A DNA stretch of 64,000 nucleotides from Chitinophaga sp. YR573. GTDB lineage: Bacteria; Bacteroidota; Bacteroidia; Chitinophagales; Chitinophagaceae. A program made the position numbers and the translations under genes. Each line of letters starts with the position of its first letter. Position 1 is the stretch's first letter. The DNA lies in the NCBI RefSeq assembly GCF_900110995.1, contig NZ_FOJF01000001.1, positions 62,001 through 126,000 of the forward strand. The letters are read 5' to 3'. The notes beneath the pieces are model-generated. The model did not search any database. It was not told the origin of the DNA and was given only the letters and a program-made list of their open reading frames with translations. Positions 44,758 to 54,099 of the stretch are shown here, in pieces.

Positions 44758-45657
44758 ATGGAAATTTTACCACAGGTACAGGAAGTACTGACTTACATGC
44801 AGTCAGTTAATGTTACGCATATCGAGGACAAGTTACAGGCTTCAAGAGTATTCTATGAAAAGTTGATACCTCTTGCAGGAGAGCAGGAAGCCGTATTTGA
44901 AGTCGAAGACAAAACCATCGAATTTACTGACCGAAAAATTAACATCAGGATTTACAGACCTGATAACAAAAAGACATTACCGGCAGTAGTCTATTTTCAT
45001 GGCGGCGGGTTCTTCAAAGGAGGTATTGAAACACATGACCGTCCTTTACGGCAGCTTGCTAATTTATCAGGGGTAGTCATTATTTCTGTTGATTACAGGC
45101 TTGCTCCTGAATACCCGTTTCCTCATGGTTTGAATGATTGTACCGACACAACAGAATGGATCATAAACCATGCAGAAGAACTGGGTATAGATAGCCATTG
45201 TATCGCTGTAGCCGGAGATAGCGCCGGAGGTACATTAGCTACTGCTGTAGCAGGAAAGCTGAATAACATTTTATGTCAGATACTCATATACCCCGCTACT
45301 GACTCATCTCTTGCAACTCCCTCCTGGTCTACGTTTGCAGAAGGCCCTATTTTAACCTTAAAGAGTGCTATTGAGTTATGGGAGTATTATACAGAAGATA
45401 AAATCAAGGCAGCACCAATATTCAACGATGATCTGTCTGGCATGCCTGATACGTTCATTATAACAGCAGAATATGACCCACTGCGGGATGAGGCTATGGA
45501 CTATGCCAAAAAGCTTCGCCATGCATACGTGCAGGTAACCGAAAAGCTTTACCCCAAAATGCCACATGGTTTCTTCCAGATGGGAGGCATAATAGATCAG
45601 GGCAGAGAGGCAATTGAAACTGTAGCTAAATATATCAGATATAAATTAGTAAAATAA
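44758..45657 (+). CDS. Alpha/beta hydrolase, hormone-sensitive lipase-like esterase
   Basis: A 299-residue esterase. The oxyanion motif is VVYFHGGGFFKGG, the nucleophile elbow GDSAGGTLA, the acid residue lies in EYDPLRDE and the His in MPHGFFQMGG. This layout is the HSL/GDSAG group (family IV esterases). The ATG at 44758 is used; an in-frame TTG lies 21 nt upstream. It is divergent from LysR. Substrates are probably short-chain esters. Confidence 0.92.
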   Translation: MEILPQVQEVLTYMQSVNVTHIEDKLQASRVFYEKLIPLAGEQEAVFEVEDKTIEFTDRKINIRIYRPDNKKTLPAVVYFHGGGFFKGGIETHDRPLRQLANLSGVVIISVDYRLAPEYPFPHGLNDCTDTTEWIINHAEELGIDSHCIAVAGDSAGGTLATAVAGKLNNILCQILIYPATDSSLATPSWSTFAEGPILTLKSAIELWEYYTEDKIKAAPIFNDDLSGMPDTFIITAEYDPLRDEAMDYAKKLRHAYVQVTEKLYPKMPHGFFQMGGIIDQGREAIETVAKYIRYKLVK

Positions 45658-45858
45658 GGAGGTTTTGATCATAACAGAATTCAGGCTTATTGGATAAAAT
45701 AAATTCAATTTAATAAAGAGTCATTTGATGAGAGAATATTTTAAAATGCCTCTAATAATTACGGAAAGGAATATTCTCTAATAAAAAGATCCGTAATCCG
45801 GATCCAATTCTTTAACATTTAATCTGTAAATTGAACGCTATCAAATAATCTTAAATTC

Positions 45859-46422
45859 ATGAATAATCTTCCTATTATACGTTCTTCAGGCTGGGAAGCT
45901 ACAGACGCTGCCGCAGCACGTATTAGCTATGAGCAGATTAAAGCTGTAATCAGTAAACGTAAGCCGGAGGTTATAATACAGATAAATGATGTGAAGGCAC
46001 CTACGCAAGCTGAGTTAAGAGGTTTGTATGTGCGTGAATTGTTCACACTCTATTCCATGATTCTTGAACTCATGCGATCCGGCAATCAATGGATTGCTAT
46101 GAATGTTCATCAGAATTATCATACACGAAATGTAGATTCAGGTGTAATAACTATTGAAGAAGATGAGGTAGACATACTGACTTATCATTTGAATCCACAG
46201 ATCTTTATATTCCCATGGGTTGATAATACTCTCAATAATCCATGGACACCCTGGGACTGGAAAATTCCTATTATCAGTGATGACCAGGATGATACCAATT
46301 ATTTTTATGAGCCAGATACTCAAAGGCTTATTGTTCATGAGGGTAGCAATCCTTTGAGTATCTGTTTTTATGGATTTGAACCACTGCTAATTGCAGGGTT
46401 GAATTTCTTTGAAACGATATAA
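45859..46422 (+). CDS. Hypothetical protein
   Basis: A 187-residue soluble protein with no signal peptide, no membrane helix and no motif I recognise. It is acidic in the middle (IEEDEVDILTYH) and Trp/Pro-rich at about residues 128-145 (FPWVDNTL, NNPWTPWDWKIP). The flanks are A+T-rich. It ends 4 bp before the stop of the convergent quinone reductase gene. No neighbour suggests a role. Confidence 0.65.
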   Translation: MNNLPIIRSSGWEATDAAAARISYEQIKAVISKRKPEVIIQINDVKAPTQAELRGLYVRELFTLYSMILELMRSGNQWIAMNVHQNYHTRNVDSGVITIEEDEVDILTYHLNPQIFIFPWVDNTLNNPWTPWDWKIPIISDDQDDTNYFYEPDTQRLIVHEGSNPLSICFYGFEPLLIAGLNFFETI

Positions 46423-46426
46423 CTAT

Positions 46427-47416
46427 TTATAATTCAGGTTTCAAAATGATACTGCCTGTTGTTTTCCTTGATTCCATATCCGCATGAGCTGCAATTGCCT
46501 GTCTTAATGAATAAATGAATGACTGTTCTCGTTCAAATATACCATTCCTTAACAAACTGAATATTTCAGGCATCCCCTTTCCGCTTTTGTCCTGATAAAG
46601 TGGGTAGTCATTGAGCGCATCATGTGCAAATTTGATTTTTCTTTGCATCAGCAGGTCTTCGTCTACATCAGGCATACCGGAAGGCCATCCATATAATACG
46701 GCACTTCCGCCATCTTTAACTACAGTTAACGATTTCTCAAAAGTAGCCTTGCCGGTGCCATCGTACACAACGTCAACACCTTTACCCCCGGTGTACTGGT
46801 TAACGGCACCAATAAAATCCTCAGACCCCAGATCAATAACCTGATTGAAGCCGCGTCTTAAGGCTAACTCCTTTTTGACTGCACTTCCGACAGTTCCGAT
46901 GACTGTAGCCCCCAACGCCCTGACCCATTGGCTCAACAGAGTTCCCACCCCGCCTGTCATGGCATGAATCAAAACAACCTCACCGGGTTTAACCTTATGG
47001 CTCTGCTTAATCAGCATGTGAGCGGTAAGACCTTTTATCATGACAGCAGCAGCCTGTTCAAAGGATATATCTTCCGGCAGTTTAAATATTTCATTGGTGT
47101 TAATGATTCTTCTTTCGGCATAGGCCCCAACCGATGCGTAATAGGCTACGCGGTCGCCTACAGTGAAATCTTTAACGCCTGTTCCAACCTCTTCAATGAT
47201 ACCTGAAGCTTCAAAACCAATGGGTGCAGGATATTGACTCGCCGGAAAAGTTCCATTTCTGAAAAATACATCCAAAAAGTTTACCCCTATGGCTTTTTGG
47301 GCAATCAGCACTTCATCAGGACCTGGCTGCTGAAGCGTTATATTTTGATATTTCAATACGTCCGGTGCTCCCGGTTGTTCGATAAGAACGATACCGCTTT
47401 GTTTACTGTTGTTCAT
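46427..47416 (-). CDS. NADPH:quinone reductase-like zinc-independent MDR protein
   Basis: A 329-residue medium-chain reductase. The start at 47416 (MNNSKQSGIVLIEQPG) is chosen over an ORF start at 47518, which would run through the operator region. Conserved blocks are VNFLDVFFRNGTFP, PIGFEASGIIEEVG, and the nucleotide site AMTGGVGTLLSQWVRALGAT. It lacks the zinc-binding Cys cluster, as in QOR/zeta-crystallin enzymes. It is divergent from an HxlR regulator; such pairs respond to quinones or electrophiles. Confidence 0.92.
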   Translation of the reverse strand: MNNSKQSGIVLIEQPGAPDVLKYQNITLQQPGPDEVLIAQKAIGVNFLDVFFRNGTFPASQYPAPIGFEASGIIEEVGTGVKDFTVGDRVAYYASVGAYAERRIINTNEIFKLPEDISFEQAAAVMIKGLTAHMLIKQSHKVKPGEVVLIHAMTGGVGTLLSQWVRALGATVIGTVGSAVKKELALRRGFNQVIDLGSEDFIGAVNQYTGGKGVDVVYDGTGKATFEKSLTVVKDGGSAVLYGWPSGMPDVDEDLLMQRKIKFAHDALNDYPLYQDKSGKGMPEIFSLLRNGIFEREQSFIYSLRQAIAAHADMESRKTTGSIILKPEL

Positions 47417-47455
47417 TGAATTAACTTTGTTTGAGTTACTAATATGTACCGGGTG

Positions 47456-47463
47456 CAAAGCTA
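47456..47463 (-). promoter_or_regulatory. Predicted -7 box of the quinone reductase gene
   Basis: The minus strand reads TAGCTTTG, 39 nt before the ATG. Confidence 0.4.
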
Positions 47464-47489
47464 ATGAGCTCAGTCTTGTAATAGTGGTG

Positions 47490-47514
47490 ACTTCCCCGCA
47501 GGGAAGTACTTCCC
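47490..47514. promoter_or_regulatory. Three-half-site operator between quinone reductase and HxlR
   Basis: ACTTCCC-CGCA-GGGAAGT (47490-47507) overlaps the perfect palindrome GGGAAGTACTTCCC (47501-47514). It lies between the two divergent -7 boxes. AGTACT-centred palindromes are common for HxlR-family regulators. Confidence 0.65.
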
Positions 47515-47528
47515 TCAAAGAGATTATT

Positions 47529-47536
47529 TAAATTTG
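47529..47536 (+). promoter_or_regulatory. Predicted -7 box of the HxlR gene
   Basis: TAAATTTG, 4 nt before the ATG, so the transcript is probably leaderless. Confidence 0.45.
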
Positions 47537-47540
47537 GAGA

Positions 47541-47912
47541 ATGGTTGACAAACTGAAAAATGGAAAAATATCCGATGACTGTAAACGCCACTTTAAAGCG
47601 ATAAATGATACGTTGTACATTTTGAATGGTAAATGGAGAGTGATGATAGTAGCTTGTCTGGCATCAGGTAAAAAACGTTATCTCGAACTTCAGCGCATAG
47701 TTGAAGGCATAGGACCCAAAATGCTTTCGAAAGAACTGAACAAGCTGGAATTAAATGGCCTGATCACCAGGTCCCCGCTGGAAACCAAGCCGGCTACGGT
47801 TGAGTATGAACTTACCGAGTATGCCCGGTCACTTAAACCACTCACAGATGAAATGGCTGCCTGGGGTAAACAGCACCGGGAGAAAGTCATTAAAGAAATG
47901 ACTGCAAAGTAG
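47541..47912 (+). CDS. HxlR-family transcriptional regulator
   Basis: A 123-residue winged-helix protein with the HxlR signature: an N-terminal Cys (DDCKRHFKAINDTLYILNGKW) followed by RYLELQRIVEGIGPKMLSKE and YELTEYARSLKPL. The single N-terminal Cys is at the position used as thiol sensor in the YodB/HypR/QorR proteins of this family. It is divergent from a quinone reductase gene with a multi-half-site palindrome between, so redox or quinone control of that enzyme is likely. Confidence 0.92.
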   Translation: MVDKLKNGKISDDCKRHFKAINDTLYILNGKWRVMIVACLASGKKRYLELQRIVEGIGPKMLSKELNKLELNGLITRSPLETKPATVEYELTEYARSLKPLTDEMAAWGKQHREKVIKEMTAK

Positions 47913-48054
47913 CCCCCATCTGACATTAATCATCTAGAGAACTTTGGGCCTGACAACGCTAGCATTAATAGACAAATAAAGTATATTTAGGATTCAAGTA
48001 ACCAGGAACATATATCTTTCGAAATTGTAACCATGTTCAAATTTTAAGCTGATT

Positions 48055-48894
48055 ATGAAGTTCCATAAACATATACCGGCCTATCCTTTATCTGATTACA
48101 TTCAGCATATCGTGTATGTTAGTGGTTCAAACTCCTCCATCCCATATATCAAAGAGCTTCCGGATAAAGGTGTCAATCTGGTCATTGAGCTGCAGGAAAA
48201 AAACATCAATACTGCATTCCTCGACACTGATCTGAAAGAGAAAAGGGTCATGAAAAATGCGTGGATATCAGGTATACAAACACAGGCTATTTTATATCAA
48301 AACAAACAGGATTCAAGTATTCTCAGTGTACGCTTCACTACCGGTGGTTTTTATGCACTGACAAAGATCCCTATAACAGCCATAAATACTGTTTGTCTGG
48401 AGGCCGAATTGCTTTTAGGTAATTCCTTTAAGAACTTATACGAAAAACTTATTAATACAGATGATATCCCGCAGTTGTTTGGACATATTGAAAGCTATTT
48501 CCTGCGATACACCAGCGATCTCCGTTTCGAAGATTCTCTGGTGAAATTTATTGATAAGAACATTGAAAAACCCATTGATTGGCTAATAAAGAAATCCGGT
48601 TATTCCCAAAAACATGTCATACATATCGTCAAACAACATACTGGTTTTTCAACCAAATACCTGCAAAGGCTCCATAGGTTTCAAAAGGTGATCAGGGATA
48701 TTCAAACCTTTAAGGGGAAGACAGACTGGTTGGCGCTTGTTAATGAGTATGATTATTATGATCAGGCACATTTTGTCAAAGAGTTTACCCGGTTTACCGG
48801 CATCAAACCAACACAATATTTATTATCACAAATGGAAATGGAAGAAAATCATCTTGTTGCAGATATGATTTTACAACCTCCTGCTAACCCTTAG
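48055..48894 (+). CDS. AraC-family transcriptional regulator
   Basis: A 279-residue regulator. The N-terminal DUF6597-like domain (YPLSDYIQHIVYVSG, then VRFTTGGFYALTKIPI) is followed by a C-terminal helix-turn-helix: DWLIKKSGYSQKHVIHIVKQ and the second motif ALVNEYDYYDQAHFVKEFTR with FTGIKPTQYL. It stands 77 bp upstream of the epoxide hydrolase gene on the same strand. Control of that gene is plausible. Confidence 0.9.
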   Translation: MKFHKHIPAYPLSDYIQHIVYVSGSNSSIPYIKELPDKGVNLVIELQEKNINTAFLDTDLKEKRVMKNAWISGIQTQAILYQNKQDSSILSVRFTTGGFYALTKIPITAINTVCLEAELLLGNSFKNLYEKLINTDDIPQLFGHIESYFLRYTSDLRFEDSLVKFIDKNIEKPIDWLIKKSGYSQKHVIHIVKQHTGFSTKYLQRLHRFQKVIRDIQTFKGKTDWLALVNEYDYYDQAHFVKEFTRFTGIKPTQYLLSQMEMEENHLVADMILQPPANP

Positions 48895-48951
48895 ATCAGG
48901 GGTAGGTAAATTTTTTACAATGGGGTTAGGCGGGAGGCAGCTAAATTTGTG

Positions 48952-48959
48952 TAAACAAA
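48952..48959 (+). promoter_or_regulatory. Predicted -7 box of the epoxide hydrolase gene
   Basis: TAAATTTG, 12 nt before the ATG at 48972. No clear -33 element. Confidence 0.4.
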
Positions 48960-48971
48960 AAGATAACCCAA

Positions 48972-50105
48972 ATGACACCTTTTAAAATAGAAGTACCCCA
49001 GGAAGTATTAAACGATCTATCTGTAAGATTAAAACAGACGCGCTGGACTGATGAACCGGAAAACGCTGGCTGAAATTATGGTACCAACCCAACCTATTTA
49101 CGTGAACTGGTAGATCATTGGCAGAATGAGTACGATTGGAGAACACAGGAAACCTATCTGAATAAATTTCCTCAGTTTAAAACAGAAATAGATGGTATTA
49201 CTGTGCATTTTATATATGTTAAAGGAAAATCTAAGAATGCCAAACCACTGATCTTAACGCATGGCTGGCCCGATAGCTTCTACAGGTTTCATAAAGTAAT
49301 CCCTATACTTACTGATCCCGAAAGCCATGGCGGCAATGCCGATGAAGCTTTTGACCTTGTCATCCCCTCAATACCTGGTTTTGGGTTTTCGGATAAAGTT
49401 CCCCAAAGCAGTGACCAAACTGCCCGTTTATGGGCCAGGCTGATGACAGAGGTATTAGGATACCAAACGTTCTTTGCCGCGGGAGGGGATATTGGTTCAA
49501 CAATCAGCAAATCATTGGCCAATCAGTATCCTTCACTGGTATCTGCTATTCATATAACGGATGTTGGCTATCCAAACGGACAAGAAGATTGGTCAACGAT
49601 GTCAGCGCCGGAGCAAGAGTTTGGCCGCTTTATCCAACAATGGTTCTTTGCCGAAGGAGCTTTTAACCTTATTCAGACAACAAAGCCTCAAACATTAGGT
49701 TACGGCTTAAATGATTCCCCTGTGGGATTAGCATCCTGGATAATTGAAAAGTTCCATGGTTGGTCCGGCAAACCTGAAAATATAGACGATCACTACTCGA
49801 AAGATGAACTGATCACTAATATCATGATATATTGGATTACGCAAACCATTAATACCTCTATCCGTACATATGCAGAGGAAGGTAAGGTAGCCTGGACAGC
49901 AGGACTTAAATCAGACATGAAGGTCGAAGTTCCTACCGGCGTATCCTTGTTCCCGGGAGAGGCCCCTTTTCCAATAGAATGGGTCAACAGGAAAGTGAAT
50001 GTGCAACGATTTAATATCATAGAAAAAGGCAGTCATTTTGCAGCATTGAATGTGCCTGATCTATATGCAAAAGAACTTAGAGATTTCTTTCATAGCATAT
50101 CCTGA
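48972..50105 (+). pseudogene. Epoxide hydrolase (EHN type) with an in-frame TGA
   Basis: The frame starts at ATG 48972 and reads 33 codons, a TGA at 49071-49073, then continues open to 50105. The peptide before the stop (FKIEVPQEVLNDLSVRLKQT) is the epoxide hydrolase N-terminal domain, and after it NYGTNPTYLRELVDHW continues that domain. Homologues have Trp just before the NYG block, so TGG to TGA is a likely cause. The catalytic domain is intact: oxyanion HGWPDSFYRF, nucleophile Asp in AGGDIGST, His in GSHFAALNVPD. A GTG at 49203 could restart translation, giving a protein that lacks most of the EHN domain. It may be a nonsense mutation, a sequencing error or readthrough. Confidence 0.85.
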
Positions 50106-50112
50106 ATATATT

Positions 50113-50156
50113 AAAAAGAATGAGTGGTTGGCTATACAGCATCACTCATTCTTTTT
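50113..50156 (+). terminator. Terminator after the epoxide hydrolase
   Basis: A perfect 14-bp stem with a 16-nt loop, ending in a T-run. It lies 8 bp past the stop. Confidence 0.8.
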
Positions 50157-50282
50157 TGTTAAGCGACAATGAATATACGCATATGAAATTTTTGACACTG
50201 CCCCCCTCAGATGTACCTGATAAAAAAAATCTGTAATAAATCAGGAGTTGTCTTTACTAAGATATCAAAATGAATTCAACAT

Positions 50283-51173
50283 ATGAAAAAGACACTCCTA
50301 TTTCAGATTTTAGCTATTACAGCCTTTTCATTTATACTGATATCAGGCTACTCCCAAAGTATTTCTAATCCTGCCTTTCAAGTGAAAGTGACCGGAAAAG
50401 GACAGCCTATGTTATTTATTCCGGGCGCCACCTGCAGTGGCGATGAATGGCAGGCTACAGTTGCACATTATGCTAAAAATTATGAATGCCATGTTTTTAC
50501 GCTTGCAGGCTACGCAGGTGCTGTACCATTAGCGGAAGGTCCTTATCTGGATACGTTTAAATCATCTCTGATCTCCTATATTAAAAACAAAAACTTACAT
50601 CATGTAGTGATGATTGGTCATTCAATTGGTGGTTTTTTGTCGCTCTGGATAGCATCAGAATTACGGGACCGACTGGAGAAATTAATTATAGTGGATGCAT
50701 TGCCTTTCTATGCAGGTGTAATTAATCCCAACGCCCAGAGTGGGTTCAACAAGGATCAGGCCCAATCTATGCTGACGGCTTATAATAATATGAACGATCA
50801 ACAATTGAAAACGTATCAACTGGGGATAGCCCGTACGCTTTGCGCAGATTCAACGAAGTGGGACATGATCGCCGAATGGGGCGCCAAATCCGATCGCAAA
50901 ACAATGGCTTACACTCTGAATGAGATGATGGGTAATGACTTGCGTGAGGGAATTGCATCAATCAAAGTACCGGTATTGGTTTTAGCTGCCTATAAGTATT
51001 CAGCTCAGTATCCTCAGTTTACCAGTGAATACGTCGAAGCTACCTTTAAAAAGCAATATGAGAAGTGTGAAACATGCATTATTCACGTTAGTCCATCTGC
51101 AAGGCATTTTCTGCTATATGACTCTCCTGAATGGTTTTTAAACGAAATTGATACTTTTATCCAAAAGCTATAA
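50283..51173 (+). CDS. Secreted alpha/beta hydrolase
   Basis: This 296-residue protein has a signal peptide (MKKTLLFQILAITAFSFIL onward, ending near GYSQ). The oxyanion segment is MLFIPGATCSGDEW, the nucleophile elbow GHSIGGFLSLW (Ser), and the terminal His is in SARHFLLYDSPEW. The substrate is unknown. The gene ends 12 bp before the sigma-factor gene, which makes one operon with the sigma/anti-sigma pair likely. Confidence 0.9.
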   Translation: MKKTLLFQILAITAFSFILISGYSQSISNPAFQVKVTGKGQPMLFIPGATCSGDEWQATVAHYAKNYECHVFTLAGYAGAVPLAEGPYLDTFKSSLISYIKNKNLHHVVMIGHSIGGFLSLWIASELRDRLEKLIIVDALPFYAGVINPNAQSGFNKDQAQSMLTAYNNMNDQQLKTYQLGIARTLCADSTKWDMIAEWGAKSDRKTMAYTLNEMMGNDLREGIASIKVPVLVLAAYKYSAQYPQFTSEYVEATFKKQYEKCETCIIHVSPSARHFLLYDSPEWFLNEIDTFIQKL

Positions 51174-51185
51174 ACCCAGTCTGCC

Positions 51186-51701
51186 GTGCCAAATATCAAC
51201 CAGAAACAGGAGGCTTTCTTTAATGAACTGGTGAAAGCCAATCATGCAAGCATTCTCCGGATTTGCAGGGCATATCTTTATGAAGCTTCTCAGGCCGATG
51301 ACCTCTATCAGGAAATTCTTTACCAGATATGGAAGAGTATACAAAGCTTTAAAGAGCAGGCAAAGATAAGTACCTGGATATACCGGATAGCAGTGAACAC
51401 CGCTATTAATTTTAACTTAAAAAACAAACGGCATCAGCACCAATCGATGCCCGATTTATTCTCAATGCCCTATGAGGAGACCCTTTCTCAAAAACAGGAA
51501 CAGGAGGCGAAGTTGGATAAACTACGCTATTGCATCAGCCAGTTGGAAGCCCAGGACCGCCTGATCATTTCCCTGGTGTTAGAAAACAAGAGTTATAAGG
51601 AAATTGCCGAGATCACTGGTATAAGCATGACCAATACAGGTGTAAAAATTAGCCGTATTAAAACCCGCTTACTTGATTTAATGGAAAACTTAAAACCATG
51701 A
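51186..51701 (+). CDS. ECF RNA polymerase sigma factor
   Basis: A 171-residue sigma-70 family protein. Region 2 reads ILRICRAYLYEASQADDLYQE and ISTWIYRIAVNTAINF; region 4 reads LIISLVLENKSYKEIAEITG followed by SMTNTGVKISRIKTRLLDLM. The start is a GTG at 51186, as no nearby ATG gives the complete region 2. Its stop overlaps the next gene by 4 bp (ATGA), the typical sigma/anti-sigma coupling. It probably directs RNA polymerase to envelope-related genes. Targets unknown. Confidence 0.93.
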   Translation: MPNINQKQEAFFNELVKANHASILRICRAYLYEASQADDLYQEILYQIWKSIQSFKEQAKISTWIYRIAVNTAINFNLKNKRHQHQSMPDLFSMPYEETLSQKQEQEAKLDKLRYCISQLEAQDRLIISLVLENKSYKEIAEITGISMTNTGVKISRIKTRLLDLMENLKP

Positions 51702-52303
51702 ACAGTTTCGAAGATATTCAGAAAAACTGGCTCTCGCAGCCGGTAAATGATGTGGTTCAGCCAACAGAGATACAATTCGTACAAAATAAATGGCAAAAGC
51801 AACAGCGTAAAGTATTGCTTGCCAATCTGGCAATGAGTTTTGGCTTTCTGATAGCACTGATAACTATCGGATGGGTCTTCTTTGCTTTCCGTCATCAGTA
51901 CCGATGGCCATTTGAGGTAAGCATCGCTGTCATCTATTGCCTCCTAATAATATTTCTCATCGTCTCATGGAGAAGCTATGGCTTTAAAAAAGAAAGTCTG
52001 GAAGTATCGAGTGTTGACTTTATTCACTACCAGATCAGTAAGTTACACTGGCAGCGTAAAGTTCTGACAACCTACGTGTGGATTTACTGTGTGCTTTTAT
52101 GGCTTGCTTTAAGCCTTTATACAGTGGAGATCACAAGGCGGGCTTCGATTTTATTTACGTTGACGGCTCTGGGAATCACCACAGCTTATTTAACGGGTAT
52201 TGCACTATGGAGCTGGTTTCGAAAAACAAAAAAACAGCTTCGCCAAATTGATGAGATCATATATGATCTGAAGCAATTACATGATTCGCTCAATAAAACC
52301 TAA
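51698..52303 (+). CDS. Probable membrane anti-sigma factor
   Basis: A 201-residue protein. The N-terminal 38 residues are soluble (SFEDIQKNWLSQPVND, IQFVQNKWQKQQRK). Four membrane helices follow at about 39-63, 73-91, 122-146 and 150-173, then a basic C-terminal tail. It has no zinc-binding HxxxCxxC motif. The overlap with the sigma gene suggests it holds the sigma factor at the membrane. It differs from the FecR-type anti-sigma that often accompanies SusC loci. Assignment rests on gene order. Confidence 0.7.
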   Translation: MNSFEDIQKNWLSQPVNDVVQPTEIQFVQNKWQKQQRKVLLANLAMSFGFLIALITIGWVFFAFRHQYRWPFEVSIAVIYCLLIIFLIVSWRSYGFKKESLEVSSVDFIHYQISKLHWQRKVLTTYVWIYCVLLWLALSLYTVEITRRASILFTLTALGITTAYLTGIALWSWFRKTKKQLRQIDEIIYDLKQLHDSLNKT

Positions 52304-52309
52304 ACAACC

Positions 52310-52345
52310 GTAAAGCCATTACATCAAAAGATGTAATGGCTTTAC
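52310..52345 (+). terminator. Hairpin after the sigma/anti-sigma operon
   Basis: A perfect 16-bp stem with a 4-nt loop (AAAA), followed by a weak pyrimidine run. Confidence 0.75.
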
Positions 52346-52485
52346 CTCTTATCCAGTCTGGAATCAGTTTTTTTGATTTTTGAACCCGCTTAGTTTTCTT
52401 TAAGGATCTTAGGCAAGTTTTTCCAAAAAGTACCAACCTTTGCCATATCTTAGAGAACCCATACAATTAACCTAAATTCCCAATA

Positions 52486-53922
52486 ATGAAACTATTCGTT
52501 TTACCATTACTCCTGTTAATTCAGTTAACCATTTATGCTCAAACCGACAAAGAAAAAATACTACAGGTGGAAAAGAACCTGGTCGGCACGATACAATTAA
52601 CCGGCGAAACGCCCTGGACGATAGCTGAACGAATGGCTCATTACAAAATACCCGGGCTAAGTATAGCCGTTATACAGAATTATAAGCTAATCTGGGCAAA
52701 AGGTTATGGTTGGGCAAATGATAGTTTGAAAGTACCAGTTACAACACAAACACTTTTCCAGGCAGCCTCTATCAGTAAATCCCTGAATGGGGTAGGTATA
52801 CTCAAACTGGTACAGGATAAAAAACTGGACTTGTATACGGATATCAATACTTACCTCACCAGCTGGCACTTCCCTTATGACAGCCTGGCTAAAGGGAAAA
52901 AGATCACCGTGGCCAACCTGTTAAGCCATACCGCAGGATTGACAGTACATGGTTTTGCAGGCTACAGGCAAGGAACTCCCTTACCGACGGTAATACAGAT
53001 TCTGGATGGTGTGAAACCGGCAAATTCGGCACCTGTACGTTCTATGTATGAACCTGGCATAAAATCGGAATATTCAGGCGGTGGCACCACGATATCCCAG
53101 CTGATTGTAATGGATGTAACACATCTGCCGTATGCTGATTACATGAAAAAAGAAGTATTACAGCCCTTAGGCATGACTGCCAGCACCTTTTCCCAACCAC
53201 CTGTGGATATTAATCCGGGACTCCTGGCTACCGGTTATCGTGGAGATGGGAAACCAGTAGAGGGAAATTACCATATCTATCCCGAAGAAGCTCCTGCAGG
53301 CTTATGGACAAATCCAACTGACCTCGCAAAATATATCATCGAAACACAGCTGGCTTATGAAGGCAAATCTGCCAAAGTGTTAAACCAGGCAACAACCACA
53401 CTCAGACTAACACCTTACCTCGATAAAAGCGCGGCTTTAGGTGTATTTATTGACCTTGATAGTACCGGATACTTTGAGCATGGAGGTGCGAATGAAGGAT
53501 TTCGCTGCCAGTATTACGGAAGCCTGAAAGACGGGAATGGCGTAGTGGTGATGGTGAACTCTGACAACAGTAGCATTTTACCGGAAGTGATAAATAGCGT
53601 CTCAAAGGTCTATGGATTTAAAGGATTGTATCATTCCACCATTAAAGAATCAGTGACTGTACCAGATTCAGTACTACAAACCTATATTGGACAATATGCG
53701 CTGTCCCCTACTTTTATTATAACAATTTACAAAGAAGGTAAAGTGATATATGCGCAAGCCACCAGACAGGGGAGCTTTGAAATGGTCCCCGAAACGCAGA
53801 CTAAGTTTTTTCCAAGAGAATTTCCCGCATACCTGGAGTTCACAAAAGACACCACAGGTAAAGTAAATGCCTTAATACTTTATCAAAACGGGCAACAGCA
53901 GGAAGCAAAAAAGATCAAATAG
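52486..53922 (+). CDS. Secreted serine hydrolase, class C beta-lactamase fold
   Basis: This 478-residue protein has a signal peptide (MKLFVLPLLLLIQLTIYAQ). Ser95-Ile-Ser-Lys98 is the SxxK motif, SEYSGGG is the second motif with Gly in place of Asn, and the third is the HGG in YFEHGGANEGF. The family (PF00144) includes esterases, D-aminopeptidases and beta-lactamases; the relaxed second motif and the C-terminal extension (about 370-478, LQTYIGQYALSPTFIIT) favour a peptidase or esterase. Single gene. Confidence 0.92.
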   Translation: MKLFVLPLLLLIQLTIYAQTDKEKILQVEKNLVGTIQLTGETPWTIAERMAHYKIPGLSIAVIQNYKLIWAKGYGWANDSLKVPVTTQTLFQAASISKSLNGVGILKLVQDKKLDLYTDINTYLTSWHFPYDSLAKGKKITVANLLSHTAGLTVHGFAGYRQGTPLPTVIQILDGVKPANSAPVRSMYEPGIKSEYSGGGTTISQLIVMDVTHLPYADYMKKEVLQPLGMTASTFSQPPVDINPGLLATGYRGDGKPVEGNYHIYPEEAPAGLWTNPTDLAKYIIETQLAYEGKSAKVLNQATTTLRLTPYLDKSAALGVFIDLDSTGYFEHGGANEGFRCQYYGSLKDGNGVVVMVNSDNSSILPEVINSVSKVYGFKGLYHSTIKESVTVPDSVLQTYIGQYALSPTFIITIYKEGKVIYAQATRQGSFEMVPETQTKFFPREFPAYLEFTKDTTGKVNALILYQNGQQQEAKKIK

Positions 53923-53930
53923 AACAGCTT

Positions 53931-53949
53931 ATACTTCTATAGGAAGTAT
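53931..53949. terminator. Short hairpin after the serine hydrolase
   Basis: ATACTTC / GAAGTAT, a 7-bp stem with a 5-nt loop and no T-run. A weak terminator at best, and the left edge of the G+C-rich segment. Confidence 0.35.
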
Positions 53950-54099
53950 GGTTAAACAGCATACGAAAAGGTTGGAGACAGGCTTATCCTCCCATAAGTC
54001 AAAATGTTTGCAGACGTTTAAAAAATCATTCCTTGATTTGCTTACAAGCTTCAGGGGTTTGCATACATGCGCGCGATTTGGCTTACCGACCTTTGGATC

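Noticed and set aside
49071..49073. TGA read as selenocysteine or as a reassigned Trp codon
   Set aside because: Homologues have Trp here rather than Cys, and TGA serves as a normal stop elsewhere in the window (for example 2561-2563 and 42306-42308).
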